A stretch of DNA of 64,000 nt from Psychrobacter sp. UBA5136 (GTDB lineage Bacteria > Pseudomonadota > Gammaproteobacteria > Pseudomonadales > Moraxellaceae): contig NZ_DHYG01000032.1 in assembly GCF_002414005.1 (NCBI RefSeq), forward strand, positions 63,768-127,767. Direction: 5' to 3'. Of this stretch, positions 8,267-17,400 are shown in pieces (the stretch's first letter is position 1; each line of letters starts with the position of its first letter). Below the pieces are notes generated by a model. The model made no database searches. It was not told the DNA's origin and saw nothing but the letters and a program-made list of their open reading frames with translations. Made by a program: the position numbers and the translations under genes.

Positions 8267-9046
8267 ATGGATTCTCCTATGACCTCTGACACTGATAGCA
8301 TTGACAATCAAGTAACCATCGCCACGCCTGATAATACCCCGCAGCTGCAAGCCTTTCGCGAGGTGGTTGAATCGCGTCGTTCCGTGCGTCGCTTTACCGA
8401 CACCAAGATACCTGATGACGTATTAGCAGATTGTCTGCGCTTGGCCATGCTTGCTCCAAACTCAAGTAATCTACAGCCGTGGGAATTTTATGTCATCGAT
8501 GATGCCGATAAGCGCAAACGCGCGGTAAAAAATTGCATGAATCAAAACGCGGCAAAAACCTCAGCACGCCTCATTGCGGTCGTTGCGCGTACCGACGTTT
8601 GGCACGACCATGCTAAGCAAATATTACGCGAGTATCCGGATACGCCTGTGCCAAAGAAGGTCAAGGATTACTATACCAAAGTTGTTGCTATGGACTTCTT
8701 ACGAGGACCAGTCAATGTCATCTCAGCGGCTAAATGGGGCGCGACGCAAGTTATCAGACGCGTCAAAGGTCCGATTAAATCGCCTTATTATACCTTTGAA
8801 GATACCAAAAACTGGGCAACCAACAATACCGCCTTAGCAGCCGAAAATCTCATGCTCGCCCTGCGCGCGCACGGTTTTGATAGCTGTCCAATGGGCGGCT
8901 TTGATGAGCCTGCGATGAAGCGCTTATTACATTTAAGCGACGATCACCATATCATTATGATGATTGGGGCTGGCGAGCGCGCTGATAATGGCATTTACAA
9001 CAGCCAGTTCCGCTTTGACCAAGACCAGTTCGTCCATTACGTCTAA
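8267..9046 (+). CDS. Nitroreductase family protein
   Basis: 259 residues with the nitroreductase signatures ESRRSVRRFTD, LAPNSSNLQPWEFYV (FMN contacts) and AALAAENLMLALRAHGFDSCPMGGFDE. These are FMN-dependent NAD(P)H oxidoreductases acting on nitro, quinone or other acceptors; the substrate cannot be read from the sequence. The start could be 8267 or the ATG at 8279 (MTSDT); neither has a good ribosome binding site. It sits between gcvH (262 bp upstream) and gcvP (70 bp downstream), all on the same strand, so it probably shares transcription with gcvP. Confidence 0.85.
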   Translation: MDSPMTSDTDSIDNQVTIATPDNTPQLQAFREVVESRRSVRRFTDTKIPDDVLADCLRLAMLAPNSSNLQPWEFYVIDDADKRKRAVKNCMNQNAAKTSARLIAVVARTDVWHDHAKQILREYPDTPVPKKVKDYYTKVVAMDFLRGPVNVISAAKWGATQVIRRVKGPIKSPYYTFEDTKNWATNNTALAAENLMLALRAHGFDSCPMGGFDEPAMKRLLHLSDDHHIIMMIGAGERADNGIYNSQFRFDQDQFVHYV

Positions 9047-9116
9047 AACCGTACGTGTAAAATCACAAACCAATATTTTAGCCATCTCCTTTCTCATCCC
9101 TTAACCAAGGATTGTT

Positions 9117-12014
9117 ATGACTATCTCGCAAAACCCAACGTTTGATACCTTTCAAGGTTTATTCAACGAAGCTGAATTTGTCTATCGTCATTTAGGCTCA
9201 AACGATGCCAAGCAAGCCGACCTGCTAAATGCTGTTGGCTATCAAGACATGGCAAGCTTTATCAATGATACCGTGCCTGAGCCTGTGCGCATGCATAAAG
9301 AGCTAGATTTGCCCGTGGCAATGAGTGAGCACGCCGCGCTTGCTAAATTGCGTACCATGGCAGACGATATCACGGTCAACAAAAGCTATATCGGCCAAGG
9401 TTACTCGCCAGTGCGCATGCCAGCGGTGATTCAGCGTAACGTCCTAGAAAACCCAGGTTGGTACACTGCTTATACGCCTTATCAAGCCGAAATCGCCCAA
9501 GGTCGCCTAGAAGCGCTATTAAACTTCCAGCAAGTTTGTATTGATTTGACCGGTTTGGAGATGGCTGGCGCGTCATTACTTGACGAAGCAACCGCAGCAG
9601 CTGAAGCGATGGCCATGTCAAAGCGTGTGAGCAAAAGCAAATCAAACCAGTTTTTTGTGGATGAGCGTATCTATCCGCAAACCCTAGACGTCATTAACAC
9701 GCGTGCCAAGTACTTTGGCTGGGATGTGGTCGTCGGTGATTTCGAAACCGCTAAATCAGGCGATTACTTTGGCGCTATCTTCCAGTACGTCGGTGTTGAA
9801 GGCGACGTAAAAGACTTAACCGACGTTATTGCTGCCGTTAAGGAAAACAAAACTTACGTCAGCGTCGTCAGTGATATCATGAGCTTAGTACTATTAAAAT
9901 CGCCAGCCGATATGGGCGCCGATGTGGCATTGGGTAGCACCCAGCGTTTTGGTATCCCGATGGGCTTTGGTGGTCCACATGCTGCCTACTTTGCTTTCTC
10001 TGATAAAGCCAAACGTTCAGCACCTGGCCGTATTATTGGTGTCTCTAAAGACTCGCAGGGTAATACCGCGCTACGTATGGCGCTGCAAACTCGTGAGCAG
10101 CATATCCGCCGCGAAAAAGCCAACTCAAACATATGTACGTCACAGGTCTTGCTTGCCAACCTAGCTGGTATGTACGCCGTTTATCATGGTCCAAATGGCG
10201 TCAAGCGTATCGCGACTCGTATCCACGCCTTTGCGACCGCCTTTGCTGATGTGATCAAAAATGCCGCCGACAGCAATTTAAAAGTCGTCCATGACCAGTT
10301 CTTTGATAGCGTGCTTATTGATTGTGGTTCAGAAAAACTGGCGACGCAAATTTTTGAAAATGCCGACAATATTGGCTATAACTTATGGCGTCTTGGCACG
10401 ACTAAACTGAGCGTCGCCTTTAGTGAAACCAGCGATGCGCCAGACTTTAAGGTGCTAACGCAGTTGTTTGTCAGTAAAGCGCATGACTTACCTACAGAAG
10501 CGCGTGTTTCTCTTGCTAACGAGCACTTACGTACCGACGATATCTTGACCCATCCGGTATTTAACTCGCATCACACCGAGCATGAAATGCTGCGCTACTT
10601 AAAGTCGCTGGAAGACAAAGATTTGGCGATGAACCGTAGCATGATTTCACTGGGCAGTTGTACCATGAAATTAAACGCTACCAGTGAGATGCTACCGATC
10701 ACCTGGCCTGAATTTGCCAATGTGCATCCATTCGCGCCGCGCGGTCAAGTGACTGGCTACATTGCCATGATTGATAGCTTGCAAGAGCAACTAAAAGCCA
10801 TCACTGGTTTTGATGAAGTGTCTATGCAGCCAAACTCGGGCGCCTCTGGTGAATACGCTGGCCTGCTCGCCATTCGCCGCTATCATGAGTCATTGGGCGA
10901 AACTGAGCGTGATGTTTGCTTGATTCCGCAGTCGGCGCACGGTACCAACCCTGCTACGGCCATGATGATGGGTATGCAAGTCGTCGTCGTTAAAACTGAC
11001 GATAACGGTAACGTAGATATTGATGATTTGACCGCGAAATGTGAAGAGCATAGCGCACGTTTAGGTGCCTTGATGATCACTTATCCATCAACGCACGGCG
11101 TGTTTGAAGAAGGCATTCGTCATATTTGTGATTTGATTCATAAACATGGCGGCCAAGTCTATATGGATGGCGCCAACATGAACGCGCAGGTTGGCATGAT
11201 GCAGCCTGCCGATGTTGGTGCAGACGTGCTACATATGAACTTGCATAAAACCTTCTGTATCCCGCATGGCGGCGGCGGTCCCGGTATGGGCCCTATCGGC
11301 ATGAAAGCGCACCTAGCACCATATATGGCCAACCATACCCTAAGCCCTGTGCATAATGCGCAAAAAGACTGCTCAGCGGTATCGGCAGCGCCTTATGGTT
11401 CAGCAAGCATCCTGCCAATCTCATGGATGTACATCACCATGATGGGGCGTGATGGCCTGCTTAAAGCCACTGAACTTGCGCTATTAAATGCCAACTATGT
11501 CGCGGCGCAATTAAAAGACCACTACCCTGTCCTTTATACGGGCAAAAACGGCCGCGTTGCGCACGAATGTATCATCGATATTCGCCCACTAAAAGAAGAA
11601 ACTGGCATCACTGAAAGCGATATCGCCAAGCGTTTGATGGATTATGGTTTCCATTCACCAACCATGAGTTTCCCTGTCGCAGGGACATTGATGATCGAGC
11701 CAACTGAGTCTGAGTCTGTCGAGGAATTGGACCGCTTCATCAGTGCACTTAAATCTATCAAAGCTGAGGCTATGAAGGCCAAAGCTGGTGAAGATGGTTG
11801 GACGTTAGAGGACAATCCACTGGTCAATGCGCCGCATACCGCTGCAATGATTACTAGCAGCGAATGGTCGCATCCGTACAGCCGTGATACCGCCGCCTTC
11901 CCACTACCATACATCCGCGCTCATAAGTTCTGGCCGAGCGTGGCACGTGTTGATGACGCTTATGGAGATAAGAACCTGATGTGCTCTTGCCCAAGCATCG
12001 AAAACTATATGTAG
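9117..12014 (+). CDS. gcvP: Glycine dehydrogenase (decarboxylating), P protein
   Basis: 965 residues, the normal size of the single-chain form. It decarboxylates glycine with pyridoxal phosphate and loads the aminomethyl group on GcvH. The N-terminal half has EFVYRHLGSND, YIGQGYSPVRMP and the paralogous domain; the C-terminal half has SLGSCTMKLNA, QPNSGASGEYAGL, SAHGTNPATA and HMNLHKTFCIPHGGGGPG. The PLP lysine is Lys711. AAGGA lies 8 bases before the ATG. A strong terminator closes the gcv operon. Confidence 0.97.
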   Translation: MTISQNPTFDTFQGLFNEAEFVYRHLGSNDAKQADLLNAVGYQDMASFINDTVPEPVRMHKELDLPVAMSEHAALAKLRTMADDITVNKSYIGQGYSPVRMPAVIQRNVLENPGWYTAYTPYQAEIAQGRLEALLNFQQVCIDLTGLEMAGASLLDEATAAAEAMAMSKRVSKSKSNQFFVDERIYPQTLDVINTRAKYFGWDVVVGDFETAKSGDYFGAIFQYVGVEGDVKDLTDVIAAVKENKTYVSVVSDIMSLVLLKSPADMGADVALGSTQRFGIPMGFGGPHAAYFAFSDKAKRSAPGRIIGVSKDSQGNTALRMALQTREQHIRREKANSNICTSQVLLANLAGMYAVYHGPNGVKRIATRIHAFATAFADVIKNAADSNLKVVHDQFFDSVLIDCGSEKLATQIFENADNIGYNLWRLGTTKLSVAFSETSDAPDFKVLTQLFVSKAHDLPTEARVSLANEHLRTDDILTHPVFNSHHTEHEMLRYLKSLEDKDLAMNRSMISLGSCTMKLNATSEMLPITWPEFANVHPFAPRGQVTGYIAMIDSLQEQLKAITGFDEVSMQPNSGASGEYAGLLAIRRYHESLGETERDVCLIPQSAHGTNPATAMMMGMQVVVVKTDDNGNVDIDDLTAKCEEHSARLGALMITYPSTHGVFEEGIRHICDLIHKHGGQVYMDGANMNAQVGMMQPADVGADVLHMNLHKTFCIPHGGGGPGMGPIGMKAHLAPYMANHTLSPVHNAQKDCSAVSAAPYGSASILPISWMYITMMGRDGLLKATELALLNANYVAAQLKDHYPVLYTGKNGRVAHECIIDIRPLKEETGITESDIAKRLMDYGFHSPTMSFPVAGTLMIEPTESESVEELDRFISALKSIKAEAMKAKAGEDGWTLEDNPLVNAPHTAAMITSSEWSHPYSRDTAAFPLPYIRAHKFWPSVARVDDAYGDKNLMCSCPSIENYM

Positions 12015-12042
12015 TTTTAAAAACGAATAAATAATGGCTATA

Positions 12043-12082
12043 AAAAACCTCCAAGTCAGTAGCTGATTTGGAGGTTTTTATT
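12043..12082 (+). terminator. Rho-independent terminator after gcvP
   Basis: AAAAACCTCCAA (12043-12054) and TTGGAGGTTTTT (12068-12079) pair perfectly over 12 bp, with a T-rich end. Confidence 0.92.
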
Positions 12083-12182
12083 TTGCTTAAGATATTTAGC
12101 GCTATACTATCCATACCAATACCATATCATCAAGTTGTTAACCGTACGTTTTTAATGGATGTCATTTTTAATGGAAGTCAGC

Positions 12183-12857
12183 ATGCAACAAAAAAACCGC
12201 GTTATTCTTATTCACGGTCTCCATCAAACGGCGTGGATTATGCGCCCACTTGCCAAACGCTTACAAACAGCAGGATTTGATACGTATCAATATGGCTATC
12301 GTAGTATGCGAGACGGCATCAAAACCAATAGCGCCCGCTTACATGACTGGCTAGAAAAGCATCACCACCCTGACCAGCCAATCGATTTGGTCGGTCATAG
12401 TTTAGGCGGTTTGATTATTCGTGATTTTGTCGCTGAGTATCCAAAATGGCAGATTGGCCGCTGCGTGACACTGGGAACACCGCATGTGGGCAGCGTTTGT
12501 GCCGATTATATTTGGCGCTTGACGCCAGCTGTAGTGGGACGCTCATATGTTGATGCACTAGATGGAACGGTTGCGCCGTTACCAGAGCATATTAGCTTAG
12601 GCGTGATTGCCGGTAATCGCCCTTATGGTCTGGGACAATTATTTCTGCAATACCATAATCGCAAACTGCGTAACGCAGAAAACGCAACATCGGCAGAACA
12701 TCTGCTACATGATGGCACGGTATATGTCGAAGAAACCAAAATTGATGCGGCGGCGGATCACATCGTCTTGCCGGTCTCGCATACAGGTATGTTGGTCGAT
12801 AAAACGGTGGCTGAGCAAACCATTTATTTTTTGCAATATGGACAGTTTAAACGCTAA
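12183..12857 (+). CDS. Alpha/beta hydrolase, lipase-like
   Basis: 224 residues from ATG 12183, chosen because GGAAG lies 5 bases upstream; an in-frame ATG at 12159 would add eight residues without a ribosome site. An oxyanion-type HGLHQTAW is followed by GHSLGG with the nucleophile Ser73, and LPVSHTGML near the C-terminus supplies the catalytic His. No signal peptide, so it is cytoplasmic. It resembles small PGAP1/triacylglycerol-lipase-like hydrolases; substrate unknown. Convergent with rnd, with only about 55 bp between. Confidence 0.82.
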   Translation: MQQKNRVILIHGLHQTAWIMRPLAKRLQTAGFDTYQYGYRSMRDGIKTNSARLHDWLEKHHHPDQPIDLVGHSLGGLIIRDFVAEYPKWQIGRCVTLGTPHVGSVCADYIWRLTPAVVGRSYVDALDGTVAPLPEHISLGVIAGNRPYGLGQLFLQYHNRKLRNAENATSAEHLLHDGTVYVEETKIDAAADHIVLPVSHTGMLVDKTVAEQTIYFLQYGQFKR

Positions 12858-12911
12858 AAATGCTCAGACATTACAAACGCTAACTGACCAAACCTCATAG
12901 ATAAGATTGTC

Positions 12912-14246
12912 TTAAGCTTTTATGCCCATACCCTGCTGCAACTCAGTTTTGTGCTGCTCAATCACCGGTTTCAAGGTTTGTATAACCCAGTCATTGCGCC
13001 AGCCTTTTAGCCCTTCTGGTAGCTCGCTTAAATCTTTATCAAAGGCAATCACTTCATAGAGCTGCGCGAGCCACTTTTTACGCATCAAGACATTGGCCGG
13101 TACGCCAATTTTTTTGGCTTGCTCATCGATTGCTTGTTGTACCGCTTTTGACAGTATTTTATTTTTTGAGCGATACGGCGGCAACAGACAATCTGGATGC
13201 TCAGCAGAGTGCAGGTTTTTTGCTTCTTTAATCACCTTTAGCAATTCTTCACCATATAAGCGTAGCATGCTGCGGTGCATGGTGGTTTTATGCACAAGCT
13301 CGCGCATACTGCTGGGTTTTTCCGTGATGATTTCACGCATGGCTTGTTTTTTGATCACAAAGGTGCGCGGCTGATTGGTCGCGCGCGCCAGCTCCTCGCG
13401 CCATGTCGCAACCGCTTGCAATATCGCCATTTGCTCCGAGGTATAACGATAATCTGCCATCGTTAGGTACATCTCATCATCTGCCATATGCTGGGCGTCA
13501 TATAAATCCTTGGCATAAAGCTGACAGTCCGCCCATACATGTTCAAACAGACCTCGCTTTTTTAACTCGTACTCAAGGCTCAAATAAAGCGCGGGCAAAA
13601 AGCGTACGTCATCTATCGCGTACTGCTCTTGCTCATCTGACAACGGACGCTGTAGCCAATCAGACTGGCTTTGCTCTTTATCAATGTGCATATCTAACTG
13701 CTCATCAAGCGCCTGCTGATAGCCCATTTGCAACTGCCCGGTTAAATACGATAGCGCAATTTGCGTATCAAAAATATTGGTCAATGGCGGACAGCCAGAC
13801 AACAGATAAAAAATCCCTAAATCTTCGCCGCATGCATGCCAGATCGCCACGTCCACTTTAGCCAACGCTTGCCACAGCTCAGCCAATTGCAACTGCGGCG
13901 CATCCAATAAATATACATGGTTACCAGTATTGAGCTGTACCAGTGCCAAACGCGGATAGTAGGTATCACGCTTGATAAATTCGGTATCTAACGCCACCCG
14001 CCCGCAGGTTGCCAACGCTTCGATAACTTCAGCCAAATCCTCTTGCTGCCGTATCCAAGTGACAGCGGCGTCATCGGCGGCGTCTAACAAGGCATCGATA
14101 TCAGGCTCTGGCGGCAAATCTGCTGCTTGTGTATCACTATTTATTGCTTGCTTTACTAAATTGTCATCACTAACGGCATTTTTGGGAGTACTTGATTGAG
14201 TAGAGGCGGTTGGAGCGCTTGAAAATGTTGAAACATGGTTTGACAC
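12912..14246 (-). CDS. rnd: Ribonuclease D
   Basis: 444 residues. The DEDDy 3'-5' exonuclease motifs are visible: DTEF (motif I), HACGEDLGIF (motif II) and YAIDDVRFLPALY (motif III). A HRDC-type domain (AILQAVATWREELARATNQPRTFVI) follows. RNase D trims tRNA and other small-RNA 3' ends. E. coli Rnd has about 375 residues; the excess is a Ser/Thr/Pro-rich N-terminal extension of about 45 residues (SSAPTASTQSSTPKN) that is probably disordered. The Shine-Dalgarno sequence is weak, and a shorter start within the extension cannot be excluded. Confidence 0.93.
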   Translation of the reverse strand: MSNHVSTFSSAPTASTQSSTPKNAVSDDNLVKQAINSDTQAADLPPEPDIDALLDAADDAAVTWIRQQEDLAEVIEALATCGRVALDTEFIKRDTYYPRLALVQLNTGNHVYLLDAPQLQLAELWQALAKVDVAIWHACGEDLGIFYLLSGCPPLTNIFDTQIALSYLTGQLQMGYQQALDEQLDMHIDKEQSQSDWLQRPLSDEQEQYAIDDVRFLPALYLSLEYELKKRGLFEHVWADCQLYAKDLYDAQHMADDEMYLTMADYRYTSEQMAILQAVATWREELARATNQPRTFVIKKQAMREIITEKPSSMRELVHKTTMHRSMLRLYGEELLKVIKEAKNLHSAEHPDCLLPPYRSKNKILSKAVQQAIDEQAKKIGVPANVLMRKKWLAQLYEVIAFDKDLSELPEGLKGWRNDWVIQTLKPVIEQHKTELQQGMGIKA

Positions 14247-14419
14247 GGGCAGATACCTGCTTAAATAGAAGAAAATAAAACGCTAAACCGCGCCTTAATA
14301 AAATGAAAAAAGAATTATAACAATATCATAAAATCAGATGAACAAAATTTTGTTTTAAAAAAGCAGTGATACCTGTATCGCCGCAAAACTTATGACAGTT
14401 TTACTTTTAATGGACTACA

Positions 14420-15013
14420 TTATAAAAATGAGCGATTTTGCATCGCTTGCCCAAGGGTCATACTATCAAGATATTCAAGCTCGCCGCCCATCGGTACGCC
14501 TTGCGCCAAGCGCGTAATTTTATTGACATGACGGCTGACCGCTTCACTAATAAAGTGGGCGGTGGTTTGACCTTCGACCGTCGTACCAGTCGCTAAAATC
14601 AACTCTTCAACCGGCTCTTGCTTTACCCGCCAGACCAACTGGTCGATATTTAAATCGTCGGCGCTGATGCCGTCTATTGGCGATAAGTGACCACCTAAGA
14701 CGAAATAACGCCCACGGTAACCCGCCGTTTGCTCGATAGCCATCACGTCTGCCGCAGTTTCGACCACGCACAGCAAGCCATCATCACGCCTTGGGTCTTG
14801 GCATAATGGACAAATCGCCTCGTCACTAAAACTATGGCAGCGCTGGCATTCGACAATCTCACGCATCGCCTCATCAAGCGCCTGCGCCAGTGCCATGCCT
14901 TGCGGACGTTTTTTGGTGAGCAAATGCAGCGCCATACGTTGGGCGCTTTTTTGACCCACGCCCGGCAAAATACGCAGCTGTTTGACCAGCTGATCAAATT
15001 TGGCTGTCAGCAA
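14420..15013 (-). CDS. recR: Recombination mediator protein RecR
   Basis: 197 residues, normal. A helix-hairpin-helix LPGVGQKSAQRMALHL is followed by a C4 zinc motif (CQRCHSFSDEAICPLC) and a Toprim domain (LCVVETAADVMAIE, GGHLSPIDGI). RecR works with RecO and RecF to load RecA at gaps. The start codon is TTG at 15013, supported by AGGA 7 bases upstream and by the usual position of the N-terminus. It follows ybaB as in most genomes, but a hairpin terminator lies between them. Confidence 0.96.
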   Translation of the reverse strand: MLTAKFDQLVKQLRILPGVGQKSAQRMALHLLTKKRPQGMALAQALDEAMREIVECQRCHSFSDEAICPLCQDPRRDDGLLCVVETAADVMAIEQTAGYRGRYFVLGGHLSPIDGISADDLNIDQLVWRVKQEPVEELILATGTTVEGQTTAHFISEAVSRHVNKITRLAQGVPMGGELEYLDSMTLGQAMQNRSFL

Positions 15014-15055
15014 AGTAGCTTCCTTTATTTAACTTAATTTATAAATCGTAGCTAT

Positions 15056-15095
15056 AAAAATGGGGTCGTATCGTGTCGATAACAACCCCATTTTT
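15056..15095 (-). terminator. Terminator/attenuator between ybaB and recR
   Basis: AAAAATGGGGT (15056-15066) pairs with ACCCCATTTTT (about 15085-15095), giving T-runs on both strands. On the minus strand it lies after ybaB and before recR, so it should reduce read-through between two genes that are usually co-transcribed. Confidence 0.75.
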
Positions 15096-15133
15096 GTGTT
15101 CAAGCGGCAGTTTTTATGCCTAAAAACCGTTAT

Positions 15134-15463
15134 TTAGAACAGACCTTGCATACCTGGCGGTAAACCCATGCCTGAGGTCGCGCCAGCCATGGTTTCTTCG
15201 TAGAGCTCATCGGCTTGGCGAACTGCATCATTGATGGCCGCAGCGATCAAGTCTTCAATCATATCTGGCTCATCTTCCAACAGGCTTGGGTCGATGGTCA
15301 AACGTTTGACCACATGGCGACCTGTCATAGTGACTTTTACCAGACCGCTACCCGCTTCGGCTTGTACTTCTTTAGTAGCCAGCTCTTTTTTGGCGTTTTC
15401 AACGTTTGCTTCGACTTTCTTTTGCATCGTTTGTGCTTGTTGCATCAATGCTTGAATATTCAT
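15134..15463 (-). CDS. YbaB/EbfC family nucleoid-associated protein
   Basis: 109 residues, typical. MNIQALMQQAQTMQKKVE starts a coiled-coil helix, then KVTMTGRHVVKRLTIDPSLL and EDLIAAAINDAVRQADEL; the Gly/Met-rich tail (GMGLPPGMQGLF) is also characteristic. These proteins form tweezer-like dimers that bind DNA. AGAGG lies 6 bases before the ATG. The common dnaX neighbour is absent; metZ lies upstream on the same strand with a 100-bp gap. Confidence 0.93.
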   Translation of the reverse strand: MNIQALMQQAQTMQKKVEANVENAKKELATKEVQAEAGSGLVKVTMTGRHVVKRLTIDPSLLEDEPDMIEDLIAAAINDAVRQADELYEETMAGATSGMGLPPGMQGLF

Positions 15464-15562
15464 AGTTGCCTCTTTGTCTTTTATAGTAATAAGTAATTAT
15501 TAATAGCCAATGATAATTAATAACGTAAAATTTATGCGTTAACGGTGATTATACCGTTATCT

Positions 15563-16852
15563 TTACAAACTGTCTAAACCACGCGCCAAATCTTTGATGA
15601 TATCTTCCACATCTTCCAAACCAACCGACAGACGGATAAGGCCATCTGTCACACCTGCTTCAGCGCGCGCCTCGGCGCTTAGGCGAAAATGGGTGGTGGT
15701 TGCAGGATGGGTAATCGTGGTTTTGGCGTCGCCCAAGTTATTAGTAATCGAGACCATTTGCGTTGAGTCAATCACATGCCACGCCGCCGCTTTTTCGTCC
15801 CTTTTATTTGAATGAGCGCTGGCTGACGGTTTTACTTCAAAACCCATGATAGCGCCGTAGCCACCCTTCATATGATGCTGACGGGTCGCAAGCTCATGCG
15901 CGGGATGGTCGCTTAATCCTGAAAAATGTACCGTGCTGACATTGGGATGATTGACCAAAAATTCTGCCACTTGATTGGCATTTTGACAATGCGCCTGCAT
16001 ACGTAATTTTAGTGTCTCAAGCCCTTTGGTAAAGACCCACGCATTAAACGGGCTCATGCTGATACCGCCCGAGCGTACGACAGTAAACGCTTCTTGCATC
16101 AGCTTATCGTTACCGACTAAGGCGCCCCCCAAGACGCGACCTTGCCCGTCTAAGTATTTGGTTGCAGAGTGAACGACCACATCGGCGCCCAAATCTAACG
16201 GCCGCTGCAGCGCGGGCGTGGCAAAGCAATTATCGACGACCAATAAAATATCATTGGCTTTACACAGCTTGCTTAAATAACCGATATCGCAAATTTGCGC
16301 GAGCGGATTGCTTGGGCTTTCGCAATAAATCACCTTGGTATTTGGCTGCACAGCCTTTGCCCACGCCTCATTATCAAAGCAATCAACGTAGCTGACTTCA
16401 ACGCCAAACTTTGCCATATAATTATTAAACAAACCAATCGATGAGCCAAATAATTGATTGGCTGCCAGCAGATGATCGCCTGCTTTGAGATATGCCAAAC
16501 ACATGGTCAAAATCGCCCCCATGCCTGATGCGGTCGCAACGGCGCGCTCGCCATTTTCAAGCGCGGCCAGACGACGCTCAAAGGTGCGCACGCTAGGATT
16601 GGTATGACGCGAGTAGACGTTACCGGTTTTGCTGCCATTAAAATGCGCGGCTGCATCGGCGGCCGACGCATAAACATAAGAGCTGGTAGTAAAAATCGGC
16701 TCGGAATGCTCGCCCTCATCGGTACGATGTTGCCCTGCCCGCACCGCGATGGTTTGCATGCCATAATCAAGGTCTAAATTGAGCGCATCATCGCGCCAGT
16801 TAGGGTCTAATTTATTCAAATTGCTATCATCTTGCGCTTGCGATTGACTCAT
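15563..16852 (-). CDS. metZ: O-succinylhomoserine sulfhydrylase
   Basis: 429 residues, a PLP-dependent Cys/Met metabolism enzyme. The PLP lysine lies in HSATKYLDGQGRVLGGALVG; the QGR variant and YSRHTNPSVRTFERRLAALE are typical of MetZ rather than MetB or MetC. It converts O-succinylhomoserine and sulfide to homocysteine in methionine synthesis. About 30 N-terminal residues (SQAQDDSNLNKLDPNW) precede the conserved start of the fold. Substrate choice between succinyl- and acetyl-homoserine is inferred from family resemblance. GGAAA precedes the ATG. Confidence 0.87.
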   Translation of the reverse strand: MSQSQAQDDSNLNKLDPNWRDDALNLDLDYGMQTIAVRAGQHRTDEGEHSEPIFTTSSYVYASAADAAAHFNGSKTGNVYSRHTNPSVRTFERRLAALENGERAVATASGMGAILTMCLAYLKAGDHLLAANQLFGSSIGLFNNYMAKFGVEVSYVDCFDNEAWAKAVQPNTKVIYCESPSNPLAQICDIGYLSKLCKANDILLVVDNCFATPALQRPLDLGADVVVHSATKYLDGQGRVLGGALVGNDKLMQEAFTVVRSGGISMSPFNAWVFTKGLETLKLRMQAHCQNANQVAEFLVNHPNVSTVHFSGLSDHPAHELATRQHHMKGGYGAIMGFEVKPSASAHSNKRDEKAAAWHVIDSTQMVSITNNLGDAKTTITHPATTTHFRLSAEARAEAGVTDGLIRLSVGLEDVEDIIKDLARGLDSL

Positions 16853-17005
16853 AAGTTTTCCATTGCCCGGGTTATTGTGAAACAGACGGCTTATTTTTGA
16901 TTATAAACACCATTCATTCGCGTTATCATAGCATGGCAACTTATTCCAAACAGCTGGTTTCAAAGGCATGCTAAATATTATTTTTGCATAGTGTTTGGCC
17001 CTTAT

Positions 17006-17090
17006 TTATCATTAAGCGTTTGTTATTAAGCGTTCGTTATTAAACTTCTGTTATTGGGCAATCGTTATTAAGCAGTTATTATTAAATAAT
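17006..17090. repeat. Degenerate 14-bp tandem repeat, about five copies
   Basis: Units of the form TTATTAAGCGTTCG start at 17023, 17037, 17051 and 17065, with a related longer copy at 17006. All begin with TTATT and most end in TCG or CTG. Non-coding; function unknown. Confidence 0.75.
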
Positions 17091-17125
17091 TTTGCCAAAA
17101 CGGGCTCATATATTTCTAACGACTC

Positions 17126-17155
17126 AATGCAAAAAAATGCAAGAAAATGCAAGAA
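17126..17155. repeat. 10-bp tandem repeat x3
   Basis: AATGCAAAAA, AATGCAAGAA, AATGCAAGAA in succession, continuing into an A-run. Non-coding. Confidence 0.8.
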
Positions 17156-17400
17156 AAAACGATGACTGTACGATTTCTAAATCATAGCCAGATAAGCTGC
17201 TGTAAGCCAAAAAAATAACGTATTTACAATAGGCACAGGTGATGACAGCTGCTAAGCTTAGCGGCGCTTTGAATTTTGCCTTGAGCGAGACTGTCACGCG
17301 CTCCATAATCAGTGCTATCATCGGTAAAAACAGCAAACACACTCAAGCCCATCTTTAACAAGCGCTTCATTGTATCTAGGTCCACTAAGGTCACTCATTT

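Larger units (their letters stand above)
16853..17400. other. Intergenic region with short tandem repeats
   Basis: 548 bp between divergent metZ and the phospholipase-D-type gene. It contains a 14-bp degenerate repeat array (17006-17090) and a 10-bp repeat (17126-17155). A 72-codon GTG-initiated frame on the minus strand (17124-17342) crosses the second repeat and looks non-genic. Promoters for both flanking genes should lie here; none is clear. Confidence 0.5.

Noticed and set aside
13403..13861. 152-codon frame antisense to rnd
   Set aside because: Fully within the exonuclease domain of rnd; no family features.
17124..17342. 72-codon hydrophobic minus-strand frame between metZ and the phospholipase-D-type gene
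   Set aside because: GTG start without a ribosome site, and the 3' end runs through a 10-bp tandem repeat. No recognisable family.
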